Shown one piece after another: positions 30,977-41,205 of a stretch of 64,000 bases of DNA. Each line of letters starts with the position of its first letter. The stretch's first letter is position 1. The stretch is from Symbiodinium sp. CCMP2592 (taxonomy: Eukaryota > Sar > Dinophyceae > Suessiales > Symbiodiniaceae), in assembly GCA_905221615.1 (NCBI GenBank), contig CAJNDT010000611.1:1-64000 (forward strand), in the 5' to 3' direction. The position numbers and the translations under genes were made by a program. The notes below the pieces were generated by a model that was not told where the DNA came from, did no database searches, and saw nothing but the letters and a program-made list of their open reading frames with translations.

Positions 30977-31072
30977 TAGTGGACCCCAAATAATTGGAAA
31001 CCGGATTGAGGACAATTAGTGCTGGTTAGGGACTGAAGCTATTGGGTTTCCAACTTTTGGTTTCTACTGTAG
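30977..31072. mobile_element. Family I MITE
   Basis: AGTGGACCCCAAATAATTGG pairs with CCAACTTTTGGTTTCTACT. The body carries the GAAACCGGATT and AGTGCTGG words of the family. Confidence 0.65.
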
Positions 31073-31079
31073 GGAAATG

Positions 31080-32240
31080 AAACATTTAAAGGTATAGACA
31101 ACTACAGATACATAGGGCGGCAGTTGGCACAACATCCACTACGACTTAGCAGTTTCGGCACGAACCAAAACAACAACGAGGATATCAAACATGCCACTTG
31201 AATTGCCACGGCTGCTACTTCAAGTTCTCAGAGAGACGATGACATCGAGCCGAGTTTGGGCGCCCTATTTTGCCATGCTAGCTTTTACGATTACTGGGCT
31301 TTGTAGGAACTAGGGAGTTACAAGTACAGACTTTGTTCACAGTGGTTCCTTGCTTAAGTAGCAAGTCCCCAAATAGTATTAATGTCTGGCACTCCAAATC
31401 CCAGATTACGGCAAGGAAGGACAAGAGCCTCTGCAGCGAGAAAAACGTACTAATTTTGGCACGAAGCACAGCCTTTTCCCTCTTTGAGGGAAATGCCTGT
31501 CCGCTAATCCAACCCCCCACCTTGCTGCCAGCTTTGGTGCTTTTGTCATCTCTCATCGGCTTCAACGTGCTGTCGCATTGAATGGATCTAGACCCTAGCA
31601 TGTACTAGCCTCTTGTGGGATATCATACTTTTGTGAGTTGGAACCTCTAGAACAGAAACTAGGACAAAGTGCGACTTTCGAGTGTCTGGAATGCCGAAAG
31701 CAAGAGGTGGGTTGGGCCGACACCAAGAGCTACCGGAGATAAGGTTGTACAGTCGTGTGGAAGCCATCGCTAGCCACACGAATTGAGGCACCGCTACGCG
31801 ACAGACTTCCATGGCTGCTTCGAGCTATGGCATGGTTAAGTTTGAGCCAGACAGGGCAGAGCTACGAGCAGAAGCCGTGCAACACCTTTCAGTGGTGGAT
31901 AGCACCACCGACCATATGGGCCGTAGCAAATCTAACAAGAACTGACGAAAAGCTTCGGCAAACAAACACGACTACCTAACATCAACTGAGCAACACCTGA
32001 GATGTATTGTACCATGCCCGCTGACAGGAGGTCATCGCCGGGTGCGGTAAGAAAGTCAGAATCACCCAGATATTCCGTAGTTAAAGACTATACCGTGAAT
32101 CATATTGGGAACCCCACTAGACTTTCAGGTATATATTATATGTTCCTTGAGGGATTTTGGAAGATCTGGGCAAATCAGAAACATGTCTCGTAGAGGCCCG
32201 ACAGCGCAATCAGGTTCCCCAGCATCCGCGAGAAATTGAT
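31080..32240. other. No gene recognised
   Basis: Mostly unique sequence. The open frames at 31278-31601 (minus) and 31755-31979 (plus) have no recognisable motif and compete with frames on the other strand. Confidence 0.35.
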
Positions 32241-32250
32241 TCATGAGTCT

Positions 32251-32330
32251 TATGGGAATTTCCGAAAGTTAGGACTTTGTTGTGGGGTCCTTATAATCCT
32301 ATACTATCTAGGGTACTAACATGTACTAAC
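32251..32330. mobile_element. Left half of a family A MITE
   Basis: TATGGGAATTTCCGAAAGTTA and the GGGGTCCTTATAAT centre are present; no right arm follows. Confidence 0.5.
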
Positions 32331-33649
32331 ACTGGTTTCGCAAACTCCCTTATTCTTATCGTTCGAAAAGGTAGTCCTTTCAGGACCCACCCTTTACACG
32401 ACACCCTAGACCCTAAATCCGAAAATGCACCTATTATGTACACCTGCCGAGATCCCATGCCCTACATCCCAAAATCTTACCCTCAGGCTCCTGGACCCTC
32501 GCAGTGAGATCCCAAACCTTAGGCCCCCCAAGCGCAAACCCTCCCCCAGAGAGCCCATGAACCCTTTGGGAGCCTTAGGGTACAGCCTAAATACCAAACC
32601 CTTCTGGGGAACGCCGGAGCTTGAAAATCCTGGCCCTTGCCCCTGCACATTTCAGCCAGGCATGGAGGCAGTCCCACGGCACAAGAGTTCCAGATATGGT
32701 TTTAGGCTTTAGAGCTAAGTGTTTAGGGTTTGAGGGGTTCAGGGGCTACGGGTTTAGGGTTTATGTAGGGGTTTAGGACCTATGCATTTGGGCTTTAAGG
32801 TTCAAGGGTTGCCGGTCTAGGATTTTACGGTCCTGTGGTTGTAGAGTTTAGGGTCTGAGGCGTGGGAGTTGCGGATGCAGGGTTTGGGCCGTATCTCATT
32901 CTAGTCTCGATTCATGGAAAAAGCTATTTGTTCAACCTCTCCAAAACTCAAAACCCTACAGACACCTCTGTGAAACCCTTCTAAATCCCTATCGAGAACC
33001 TGTAGTCCCCTCACACAAACCATTGCAGACAGAAGTTATCATTGGCCGTAAACCCTCAACCCTACGACCATGTACGACAGAGGAACTCCGTGACTTCACA
33101 AGCACTCGAGTACCACATGAAGTTGTGCATGCATCCTATATACATCCTAACATAGTGGTGTGAATAATTAGAGCTGGGTCTGTAGGTTGCATAAGGCTTT
33201 ACTATAAGGGTTGGCAATGGGTAGCATAAGGGTTCAATAACGTAGAGAGTAGAGGCCTCAATAACCAAAACAACGTTCTGGTGGCATACTATACTTTAAC
33301 TTAATAGGAACCCTAAGGAATACTGGGTCTAATGAGGTTCGTACACCTATCAGCTGAATCCGGGCCTTCCCGGGTAATCACACCATCCCAAAGCCCTGAA
33401 CGGGTGTGTTGTTGAGGGCACCCGGCACTCGTAGGCGCTACCTGCCTAGATCCTGAAAAACTTTCACTTTTTGGACTCCTTATTATGATTTCCGTTTATA
33501 GGCCCTCAAAAAAAGGTAGGTTGTTCGAGGATAATGTGATCTCTGAAATAAGGAAAGACGGAGAAACTCTTGCCCTGCTTGGTATGTTTACCATAAGGGG
33601 TCTTAACAATTGTAAAGGCATTGGGGCAGACCACGAAGCCACAAGAATA

Positions 33650-33735
33650 TAGGAGCCTTAATGCCAGAATAGTTAGAATAGGGTTTGGGTCGTGTCATAT
33701 TATACTAATTATACTAATAAGGAGCCCCTAAAACA
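33650..33735. mobile_element. Family H MITE, partial
   Basis: GGAGCCTTAATGCCAGAATAG and TAATAAGGAGCCCCTAAAAC match H; the right end is missing. Confidence 0.5.
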
Positions 33736-34149
33736 TCAAAGACCCTTTATTACAGCCACATCAGCTTCGCTTGCTGAGAGTCTTGACACGATACCCACTC
33801 GGCAATGCACAGTTTTTTTTCTGCAGGGCTGGGTTCAGCATCCAATTAGTGTGGGTCCGTAACAAATAGATTAAGGTATTAGGGCCAACTAGAATTAAAA
33901 CAAGAATATCTCGTGTAACACGCAACCCCAAGGAATAGTAGTGACAATTGTTCAGGCATCTACGTTTTGCATGCCTCATTTGGTACTCCAGGAAAGGATG
34001 CACGACCCATATCTGAGAAGAAGGCACCACATCCAAAGCGGCAGCCGGAAACGGCTGGCCAGACCTCAAATACACGAAACTCACTCGTTGTTTTGGGTCT
34101 CCGTGCTTTTAAAGCCTCTCAGCAGAGCTACAAATGCGGCAACACATAC

Positions 34150-34295
34150 GCCTACGTACATTCGCACATCTATATACACACACACACGCACATACATAAT
34201 TACATGTTACACATATACATACATACATACATCCATGCGTACATACATAAGTACATACATACATACAAACATACATGTACATACATACTGAAACA
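34150..34295. repeat. ACAT-type microsatellite
   Basis: Interrupted CATACATA repeats across about 145 bp. Confidence 0.9.
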
Positions 34296-34518
34296 TGGTC
34301 CAGAGCTATGTTTTCGTTGTTCCAAAAGCGCTAGCTTTGCCATCAACTGAACAGTAGCCACTTAGAACAACTTGTTGTTGATCGTCTGCCGTTAACAACC
34401 TGTGCATTGTAATTGTGTCCTACATTTTGGGGGGCGAGGGCGCAACTTCGATTGGCACCCGCAGCAATGACAAGACGATCGCAGAACACTCTGTTCTACA
34501 GCATATGCCTAATCCTCT

Positions 34519-34884
34519 TCACCCAGGAGATTGGGGTTCAAGGTTTACCATCAATTCGAGGTTTTGGGCCATCCAAACCTTAAGTCTTGAATGAATTCTT
34601 CCGCGGAACTGATCATGCCTGTGTTCAGGTTGATCATAGCATCCGGCTTGGCACCGACACAAGCGGCCATCGCAATACCTGCAGTTGAGGTCGTGTGCGA
34701 TTAGCGGAAGTCCGGTTTGCGCTGTCGGATTTCGAAGGTTCTCGGGGCCCATATATGCCAAAAAAAAACCCAACATCGGTTCACTGGGTTCTATTTCTAG
34801 GATGTCGTCTGTTCCCGAGAAGTTGGATCCTTTTGTGCAGGGCGTATGGGGCTTGGGGTTTGGCAACTGGAACCCCACTTGCAT
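34519..34884 (-). CDS. Possible exon, unknown product
   Basis: A 121-codon frame has a Cys-rich patch with NCRYCDGRLCRCQAGC. The amino-acid composition is protein-like, but no family is recognised and part overlaps open frames on the other strand. Splice borders were not established. Confidence 0.2.
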   Translation of the reverse strand: MQVGFQLPNPKPHTPCTKGSNFSGTDDILEIEPSEPMLGFFLAYMGPENLRNPTAQTGLPLIAHDLNCRYCDGRLCRCQAGCYDQPEHRHDQFRGRIHSRLKVWMAQNLELMVNLEPQSPG

Positions 34885-35525
34885 GCATGGCCGTAAACAA
34901 TCTCTCGGTGGTTAAGCAAACCTGCGGTTCAGTGCATACGGCGTTACATTCATTAGATGTAAAACTTATACAGTTTCCAACCAAAAGCCGACTGTACACA
35001 TGTCGTCTGGACGACACCATCTTCTATAGATGTCCTCGACATGCGCCGGGGCTGCCACTGGGAGAGCCACCCGGTCGAACAGGAGCCAGCGAGCCCGACA
35101 CCCCGCAGGACACGAAAATCTTCTGAATAGTTCTAAAAGGTGAAATCAACGATGTAGGAAACCTTGTATATATGTGTTTTGGGTGCATTACTTACGGAGT
35201 TGGTAGTCGGTTCGGTTCGGGCAGGAAGTTAAGGATCCGCGGCCTTCGTGCTGAATCTTTATTACAGGAAAAAACTCGTGTGTACGGTTGTGTACTGGCG
35301 AACAAAAAATGTTGCGGACGATGGTTTTGCACACAGAAAATGTGAGATGTTTAGTTTGGCGCCGGCCAAAAATCCATCAATCCGAAGCAGTTTTCGACAA
35401 CATGCTTGTTTATGCCCTGGCGCCTGACGTGTCCTACACCCTGAGCCGAATGCGCCCGATATCCTATACCCCCAAGGCTGGAGATTCCGGGTTCAAAACA
35501 CTACGACACGTATCATGTGGACACA

Positions 35526-36032
35526 TCACCTCAACCAAACAAACCCAGACAAAGGCCTAGAAACTATAATATCTGGAATCAAACTTGGCAACACCTTTCG
35601 AACCCATGCAGCATCCGCCACCCGTGAAACAAAAAAGATGCTGCTACAGTTTTTACGAAATAACACCACAAATCCTTCGGGAACCTGGAAACCAAAACCT
35701 ACAGCCTCAGACCCGATGTTACTAATGAATTCGTCAACCACTGTTGTAGTCATCCTATGGCCACTATATGCTTCGCTCAACCCAGACTCGAACACACGCG
35801 ATACATATGCCATGGTATCGTCGGCTATCCGCAACCGCCGGCATAGTGCTTCCGGTCTAACGTGGAAACCTACTGCTTGGAGGCTCGCAAAAATTACGAC
35901 GTCACTGTGCACATGGAGTGCGAAAGCGGCAGCACATGTTGAAGAACTCGGCACGGAAGGTTTTGGAGCCTCAGTCCTTATGAACATGAACCGTGAACAT
36001 GCTTCCCGATTGAATACAAGCGCCTGCTGCAT
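35526..36032 (-). CDS. Possible exon, unknown product
   Basis: A 168-codon open frame whose composition is balanced and protein-like, with segments such as RLRIADDTMAYVSRVFESG and VPEGFVVLFRKNCSS. The plus strand is also open over most of this stretch (35515-36042), which weakens the case. No domain was recognised. Confidence 0.3.
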   Translation of the reverse strand: MQQALVFNREACSRFMFIRTEAPKPSVPSSSTCAAAFALHVHSDVVIFASLQAVGFHVRPEALCRRLRIADDTMAYVSRVFESGLSEAYSGHRMTTTVVDEFISNIGSEAVGFGFQVPEGFVVLFRKNCSSIFFVSRVADAAWVRKVLPSLIPDIIVSRPLSGFVWLR

Positions 36033-36420
36033 TCGCGAGTAAACCTTCCGCTGTCGAGTGCAAACCCTACGGACCTATGTAAAAAAGGTATGCCGGTACG
36101 GTGGCGTCCGCAAGCACGAGCTAAAATGGCGAGTCAATATCGGCACCGTCATCAGAGTGAACAAGACGGGGTTTGGTACGACAGCATCAGAATAGCCGAC
36201 TCATCCTAGATGCTGCGGCCTTCGGATGCTGCAGAAAAGGCAACATGATGTATGTTAGTGACGCGGACATGCAATGTTACAATAGCACTGTGGCACGGAC
36301 GACTGTCTTGCCACCGCAGCTGTGTGGTCCAAGTGCACGGTGCCACCGGGACTTGCAGTTCTATTCCCGACAAACTCAAACCTCACGTCAGTTGGATTGG
36401 CCATGATTGGCAACCGCATA

Positions 36421-36476
36421 ATGCAAAAGATCAATACATGCTCGGTCCTGCAAAAGATCAATACATGCTCGGTCCT
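36421..36476. repeat. 27-bp tandem duplication
   Basis: GCAAAAGATCAATACATGCT and the following CGGTCCT occur twice back to back. Confidence 0.9.
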
Positions 36477-36954
36477 CCGGAGGCGACCAGACTGTCAAGT
36501 GTGTTCTGCATGTCGAGCAACCAATTCAGCAGTTCAGCTTCCGGGAAATTGGGCTCAGTAAAATGTATGAAGTTGGCGTATCCAGTTCTTGTTTGAAGCT
36601 CTATATGATACTTGGAGAGACTCTCTTGCCAGTAGAGTGAAGCGAGATGCACTTGCCAAGAATCTGATTTGGGACGTCGAAGACTTGTTAGCACCGTCCG
36701 ACCACAAAAACAAAGGAAGAGTTCTCAATTCGCAAACCTACGAAGAATCGAGACTGCAAGTTCACCCTGAACATCATCCTCATGCTGGCACTCTCCGGCA
36801 TGATCGAGTTGCGAGAAGCATCAGTAATGTCCGGACCTCGATCAGTGACAAGTTCCAGGGATTCGGGTCAACAAACACGCGGGAGTTCCAGTTCCAGCGG
36901 TAGTGGTAACTCTCAAGAAGGGCGCGAAAGCAAAACAAGGTGAGTATACATGGG

Positions 36955-36978
36955 ACCTCAAAAACCCTAAACCTCAAA
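36955..36978. repeat. AACCCTAA flanked by 8-bp direct repeat
   Basis: ACCTCAAA, then AACCCTAA, then ACCTCAAA. The layout looks like a tiny telomeric insertion with a target duplication. Confidence 0.55.
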
Positions 36979-37144
36979 TACAGTTGCCCAAAGCCGATAT
37001 GACTGTGTATTCAGGGCTGAGGGCTGGTTCCCAAGTCCTGAAATGCAGAAGATCCGTCGGTAATTGCGTAGCAAAGTTCACGATTCAGCACTGGCACATG
37101 GTTCTGGCTCCTCCTGACTAATTGTGATCACCCCCTTTCGGTCC

Positions 37145-37206
37145 TATATTACCAACACCTAGATGGCCTTCGCTCCTAATTATATTACCAACACCCAGAT
37201 GGCCTG
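37145..37206. repeat. Tandem duplication
   Basis: Two copies of ATATTACCAACACCYAGATG followed by GCCT. Confidence 0.8.
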
Positions 37207-37651
37207 CGCAGACCCCGAATGAAAACCCCCCTAAATCCTGCACCCTTCTAAGGCCCTACTTCTAAGAACCATCAAGTCAGCAACGTCCTTCAAGAGCTGC
37301 TGCATGAAACCCTTGTGCTCAATTAATTGTGCCTTACTGCGTTCTCCCTGGGAGTCGAAGGACTAGTATAATTGAAGGGATTAGGGTTTAGGGTTTGGGA
37401 CTGGAGTATATAATAATAGGGTTTATAGGGATGCAGATAAGCCTTGGAAGGGCTTTGCAAAAGCTTTCGAAGCCTCAAGATGGCACTCATTTCCATACAT
37501 ATATATATATAGTATCACAAGTTACATTTATATGTTATGTAAGTACGATGGTTTATACCTTGAAGGTCATACAGCAAACAACGCCTCGCGTTCCTTACTC
37601 TGGTAACTTAACTAGGTTACAATTATACCACCTAGTCCCTCAGCCCTAAAC

Positions 37652-37762
37652 CTATGGGTCCAAGTACCTAATAATCATCTACTCTCCCAGATAGTACTGG
37701 TAACCTACATAACTACTCTCCGAAACCTAAGTACCTAATTATGGGTCCTTTGGACCCTAGGG
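37652..37762. mobile_element. Family E MITE
   Basis: TGGGTCCAAGTACCTAATAATC is paired with a right arm GGGTCCTTTGGACCCTAGGG. Confidence 0.75.
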
Positions 37763-37793
37763 CGGCATCCTTAACCCAAACCACCAAAGCCGC

Positions 37794-37974
37794 CAGGGTC
37801 CACATACCCAAATATCATATGATCTGGCCTTGAAGTAGTCCAGATAAAGGTACGCACTTCGGGGTCAATCAATCTACTCTATGGTACATGGGCCACTACC
37901 CTAAGGGTCCTAGTAATTATGTAGTTTTACATTTGGGAGAGTACATGATTATTAGGTAGTTGGACGCTTAGGGT
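37794..37974. mobile_element. Decayed family B copy followed by a short family E variant
   Basis: 37794-37892 keeps the B layout with diverged arms. 37898-37974 has ACCCTAAGGGTCCTAGTAAT and ATTAGGTAGTTGGACGCTTA arms. Confidence 0.5.
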
Positions 37975-38081
37975 TGGGGTTAGGGTTCCTTTTAGGCAGG
38001 AGTCCAGTCCACTTGATCATCTCCGAGCTGTAGCAAAGGGCATCCGCATCGCACGCCACCTCCAAGATGCCCCGACGTATT

Positions 38082-38177
38082 GTTGATGGACAAAATCCTG
38101 CATTACCCATTATAAGGAATATACCATAGTTCCCATAGTTTAGAGTCCTTAGGGTCATGCAGGATTTTGTCCATCAG
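38082..38177. mobile_element. Family C' MITE (GGACAAAATCC arm variant)
   Basis: TTGATGGACAAAATCCTGC is mirrored by GCAGGATTTTGTCCATCAG. The centre is the same as family C. Other C' copies: 47316-47415 and 56806-56901. Confidence 0.8.
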
Positions 38178-38190
38178 CAGTATCAGTGTA

Positions 38191-38406
38191 TTCCTAAGGG
38201 TCAATGTAGCCAAATTGTAAACACTTTAGCCCGGAAGTACCCCAGATAGGGAGTACTTTGAGGACAGACTGTATACCATACTTCGGTTGACGATATAAAT
38301 CCTGCATGACCCATAATAAGGAATATACCATAATTCCCATAGTTTAGGGTCCTTAAGGTAATGCAGGATTTATATCATCAACCGTTGGAGACATGGATCC
38401 TGAGGG
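38191..38406. mobile_element. Family B MITE interrupted by a family C MITE
   Basis: B arms CCTAAGGGTCAATGTAGCC and ACATGGATCCTGAGG surround an intact C element at 38284-38385, which is flanked by TT on both sides. Confidence 0.75.
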
Positions 38407-38840
38407 CGTGGCTCTAGATCAGGGGTTGTGACTGTGGGCTTAGGTCAGGCCTTCGAAGGGATCCGATAAAGGTCGGTTCAGAGCGGTGGTTTGGAAGTTT
38501 CTGAATTCTACCGCAGTCCCCGATGGGCTAAATGGTTTCTGTTCGGGGTCTTGGGTCCTCACTTTAAAGCCACTGACAGCCTGCACTTCCTGGGATGTGG
38601 CAGTCCTGCCAATGATCTGCAAACTGAGAGAACATCCCCTTTCCATCGGTGCAAAGCCTCAGAACTATGTAGTTTGGCCTTACAGAAATCCCTATGCAGG
38701 TGCTTTACGGTCAAAGCATCGACAATTTGGGCACATGGACTCTTAGGGAACATTGCAGTTTTACTTGGTTGGCTTCTGAAAATCCCTGTGCGATTCGGGT
38801 CCAGAGACACTTACATTTTGGTCTCTGGACTCACCCGCAG

Positions 38841-38943
38841 GCTCGCGTACCCAAGTAGTACATACATTGTCCTGTTCCGAAAAATGTACCCCTTTAAGGC
38901 CTAAGTATATTATGTACTATATGGGTTCATGGAGTCTTACGGG
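38841..38943. mobile_element. Decayed family B MITE
   Basis: ACTTTAAGGCCTAAGTAT-like centre and GGGTTCATGGAGTCTTACGGG right arm remain. Confidence 0.45.
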
Positions 38944-39396
38944 CACAACCTTACCTGTCACAGCGAAATCCAAGCCAATCTAGAACCCTCAAGGTTCAAA
39001 GCATCCAGTAATCAGGCAGTTGGGATAAGGATAACTCAAGTTTGCATCAAAAATCCTGGGAGGATGTGATGTGACATTGACATCGTACGGTGAGCCCTCA
39101 GAACCTGAAACCTTCGTTGAGCCTGCTGGCGGCGATCGGAGCTGACGCTAGTCGCGCTTGCCTCAACACACTATCGTTTCAGGAGACAAATTGCGGGTTC
39201 GGGTCAAGGTTTTGTAGCTTTGGCTCAGGGAGGTTGTAAGTAGTGCGTTTGCAGGTTCGGGGCTGCAAGCACACTCAGCTGTCAATTCCGGGTTTTGGAA
39301 TTGTAATGCGCAAGATTGCCGTTTACAGGCTGGGATTTGAGATGGAAACCCTATAAACCCTAAACCCCTAAACCCTGCGCTGTGCTGTGCCGAATT

Positions 39397-39514
39397 TACA
39401 GTCAACCCCATAAAGTTGAACACCGGACTAAGGTCAACTAGTACTGGAAATCCCTATAAATTACTCTTAAGGATTGAGGCTATTGGGTTTCCAACTTTTG
39501 TGCTTCTACTCTAG
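39397..39514. mobile_element. Family I MITE
   Basis: TACAGTCAACCCCATAAAGTT and CCAACTTTTGTGCTTCTACT arms. Confidence 0.65.
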
Positions 39515-39554
39515 GGTGCAGTGGTATGACTGGCCATCTTGCTTCACATGTCAA

Positions 39555-39672
39555 TCCCTAAGGGTCCATGTCTTCACATAGTGTAGTATATACATTTGGC
39601 CGTAATGTAACCCCATTTTGACATTTGAGTTCTGGAGGGTCCAAGTATGTACGGTACGTATGGGTACATGCA
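39555..39672. mobile_element. Family B MITE, decayed
   Basis: The TCCCTAAGGGTCCATGTC left arm is good; the right arm GGGTACATGCACAC is damaged. Confidence 0.55.
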
Positions 39673-39887
39673 CACGCCCAAAGCACATAACAATTCGGTA
39701 CGGATTTAGGAGTGTAGTTTCGCAGGCTACTATTTTGTTGAATGAACTGTTAGTTTTGTCATTCGCTAACCATTATTCGATACGTTGACCCTTTTAGGTA
39801 TGTAGGGCACACGATTTAAGAGTCAACATGGCGTCCAGAACAAGAGCCCCTTTGATTACATATACGGACTATCATTATGACGTACTT

Positions 39888-40073
39888 CGGTTGATGATAT
39901 ACATCCTGCATTACCCAGAGTAAGGAATATGTGGGGATTATGGTATATTCCTTATTATGGGTCATGCAGGATTTATATCCTTAAACCCTAAACCCTAAGC
40001 CCTCTATAGATCCTTTAAAGATACCCTTATAGATCCCTTTCAAGGAGCCCTAGGATTTATATCATCAACCGTT
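39888..40073. mobile_element. Family C MITE carrying a telomere-tailed insert
   Basis: C arms lie at both ends. The right arm is split by a 72-bp insert (39980-40051) that starts with CTTAAACCCTAAACCCTAAG. The insert is bounded by exact 12-bp direct repeats AGGATTTATATC (39968-39979 and 40052-40063). Confidence 0.8.
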
Positions 40074-40196
40074 GGACCCTAAGGGTCAGGGCATGTGAAA
40101 GACATCTGCCTTTGCAGATTCGCAGGCTGAGGCCGCCTCTTTGCATTTGCTGCTTGTCCCTAGGGCTCCGGTTGCCCAAATAATGGGTTTAGGGTT

Positions 40197-40291
40197 TACC
40201 TGTAGCCCAAACGACCTGCCTGTTTTTAAGGAATTATATCTAGAAACCATAATAAGGAACCCTAAAAAGGTAGGTCTTCCGGCTACAGGTA
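40197..40291. mobile_element. Family R MITE
   Basis: TACCTGTAGCCCAAACGACCT is mirrored by AGGTCTTCCGGCTACAGGTA. Confidence 0.7.
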
Positions 40292-40642
40292 TGGCTTAAG
40301 GTATTTAGGGTTTGGGGTTTGGGGTTTCAGGTTTAGGGTTTAGGGCTTAGGTTGAGGGTACAGGGTCACAGATGATATGGTTAGCAACCTAGTATTCAGG
40401 TAACTGGAGCCTTAGGGTGTTGCTTTTGCAACAGAAACTTCACATACCACAGGGGCCTGAATAATTTAGACTAGGGCTTCGGGGCATGTTACACCCTAGC
40501 TATTGCCTGGAACCCTATGGAACAGTGATTGGTCCTCGCAATCGTTCAGGCCCCGCATACCTCGCGCAATGCATGACACCTTTGGTGACTTCCAGCAATT
40601 AGATCCGCCCAAGATGCCTTCTGGTGCCGGATCCAACTCCCT

Positions 40643-40745
40643 AGAGACTCCAATATCCCTTAATTAAGGAATGTACCTTAAATTTTAGTAGGATCCCTGG
40701 TATGATTTAAGGTGTATCCCGTAATTAAGGGATATTGGAGTCTCT
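40643..40745. mobile_element. Family D MITE, uninterrupted
   Basis: AGAGACTCCAATATCCCTTA is mirrored by TAAGGGATATTGGAGTCTCT. Confidence 0.85.
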
Positions 40746-40778
40746 GGGTCTCCCGAGGTTTGACCCATGTAAGTATAA

Positions 40779-40880
40779 GCGCCTCTATAATTACCAATGC
40801 TCGTCTGGGGGGGTTCCTTATTGTACTGTAACTATAGTAGAATGGCCCCAATACCCTACTCTAATTATTAAGGCCCCTAT
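40779..40880. mobile_element. Family H MITE, reverse orientation
   Basis: CCTCTATAATTACCAATGC at the left and CTAATTATTAAGGCCCCT at the right, with GGGGGGTTCCTTATTGTAC in the body. Confidence 0.65.
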
Positions 40881-41106
40881 ATTAGCATTATCTTCTTTTC
40901 AAACTTTGCAGAAAGCAACATCCTGGTCTTCAACTAGGTTACTCGGACCAGATATACTTCGACACAGTCGGTGTCGACCTGCTATCTTCCATAGAAAGCA
41001 TGCAGCTTTGCACTGACGTCTGCTCCGTACTGCATCATCCCGGTGTGCAGCACAGTTCTACTGTCGATTACCTCACATTGAGGGAGCCTGTGGGAGGAAT
41101 CATTTT

Positions 41107-41205
41107 GGGGGTTTCCGAAATTAGGGGAGCCTACTAGTACCCTAAATAGTTTGTCCTTATTATAAGGATCCCAAAATAAGGTACCCCTAATTTTCGGAAA
41201 CTCCC
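41107..41205. mobile_element. Family A MITE at the 3' end of the kelch gene
   Basis: GGGGGTTTCCGAAATTAG and CTAATTTTCGGAAACTCCC arms; flanks TTTT and ATTT. It lies directly downstream of the last confident exon, so it may be intronic or in the 3' region. Confidence 0.75.

Noticed and set aside
35515..36042. 175-codon plus-strand frame
   Set aside because: It is the complement of a more protein-like minus-strand frame. Neither has a recognised domain, so only the minus one is listed, at low confidence.
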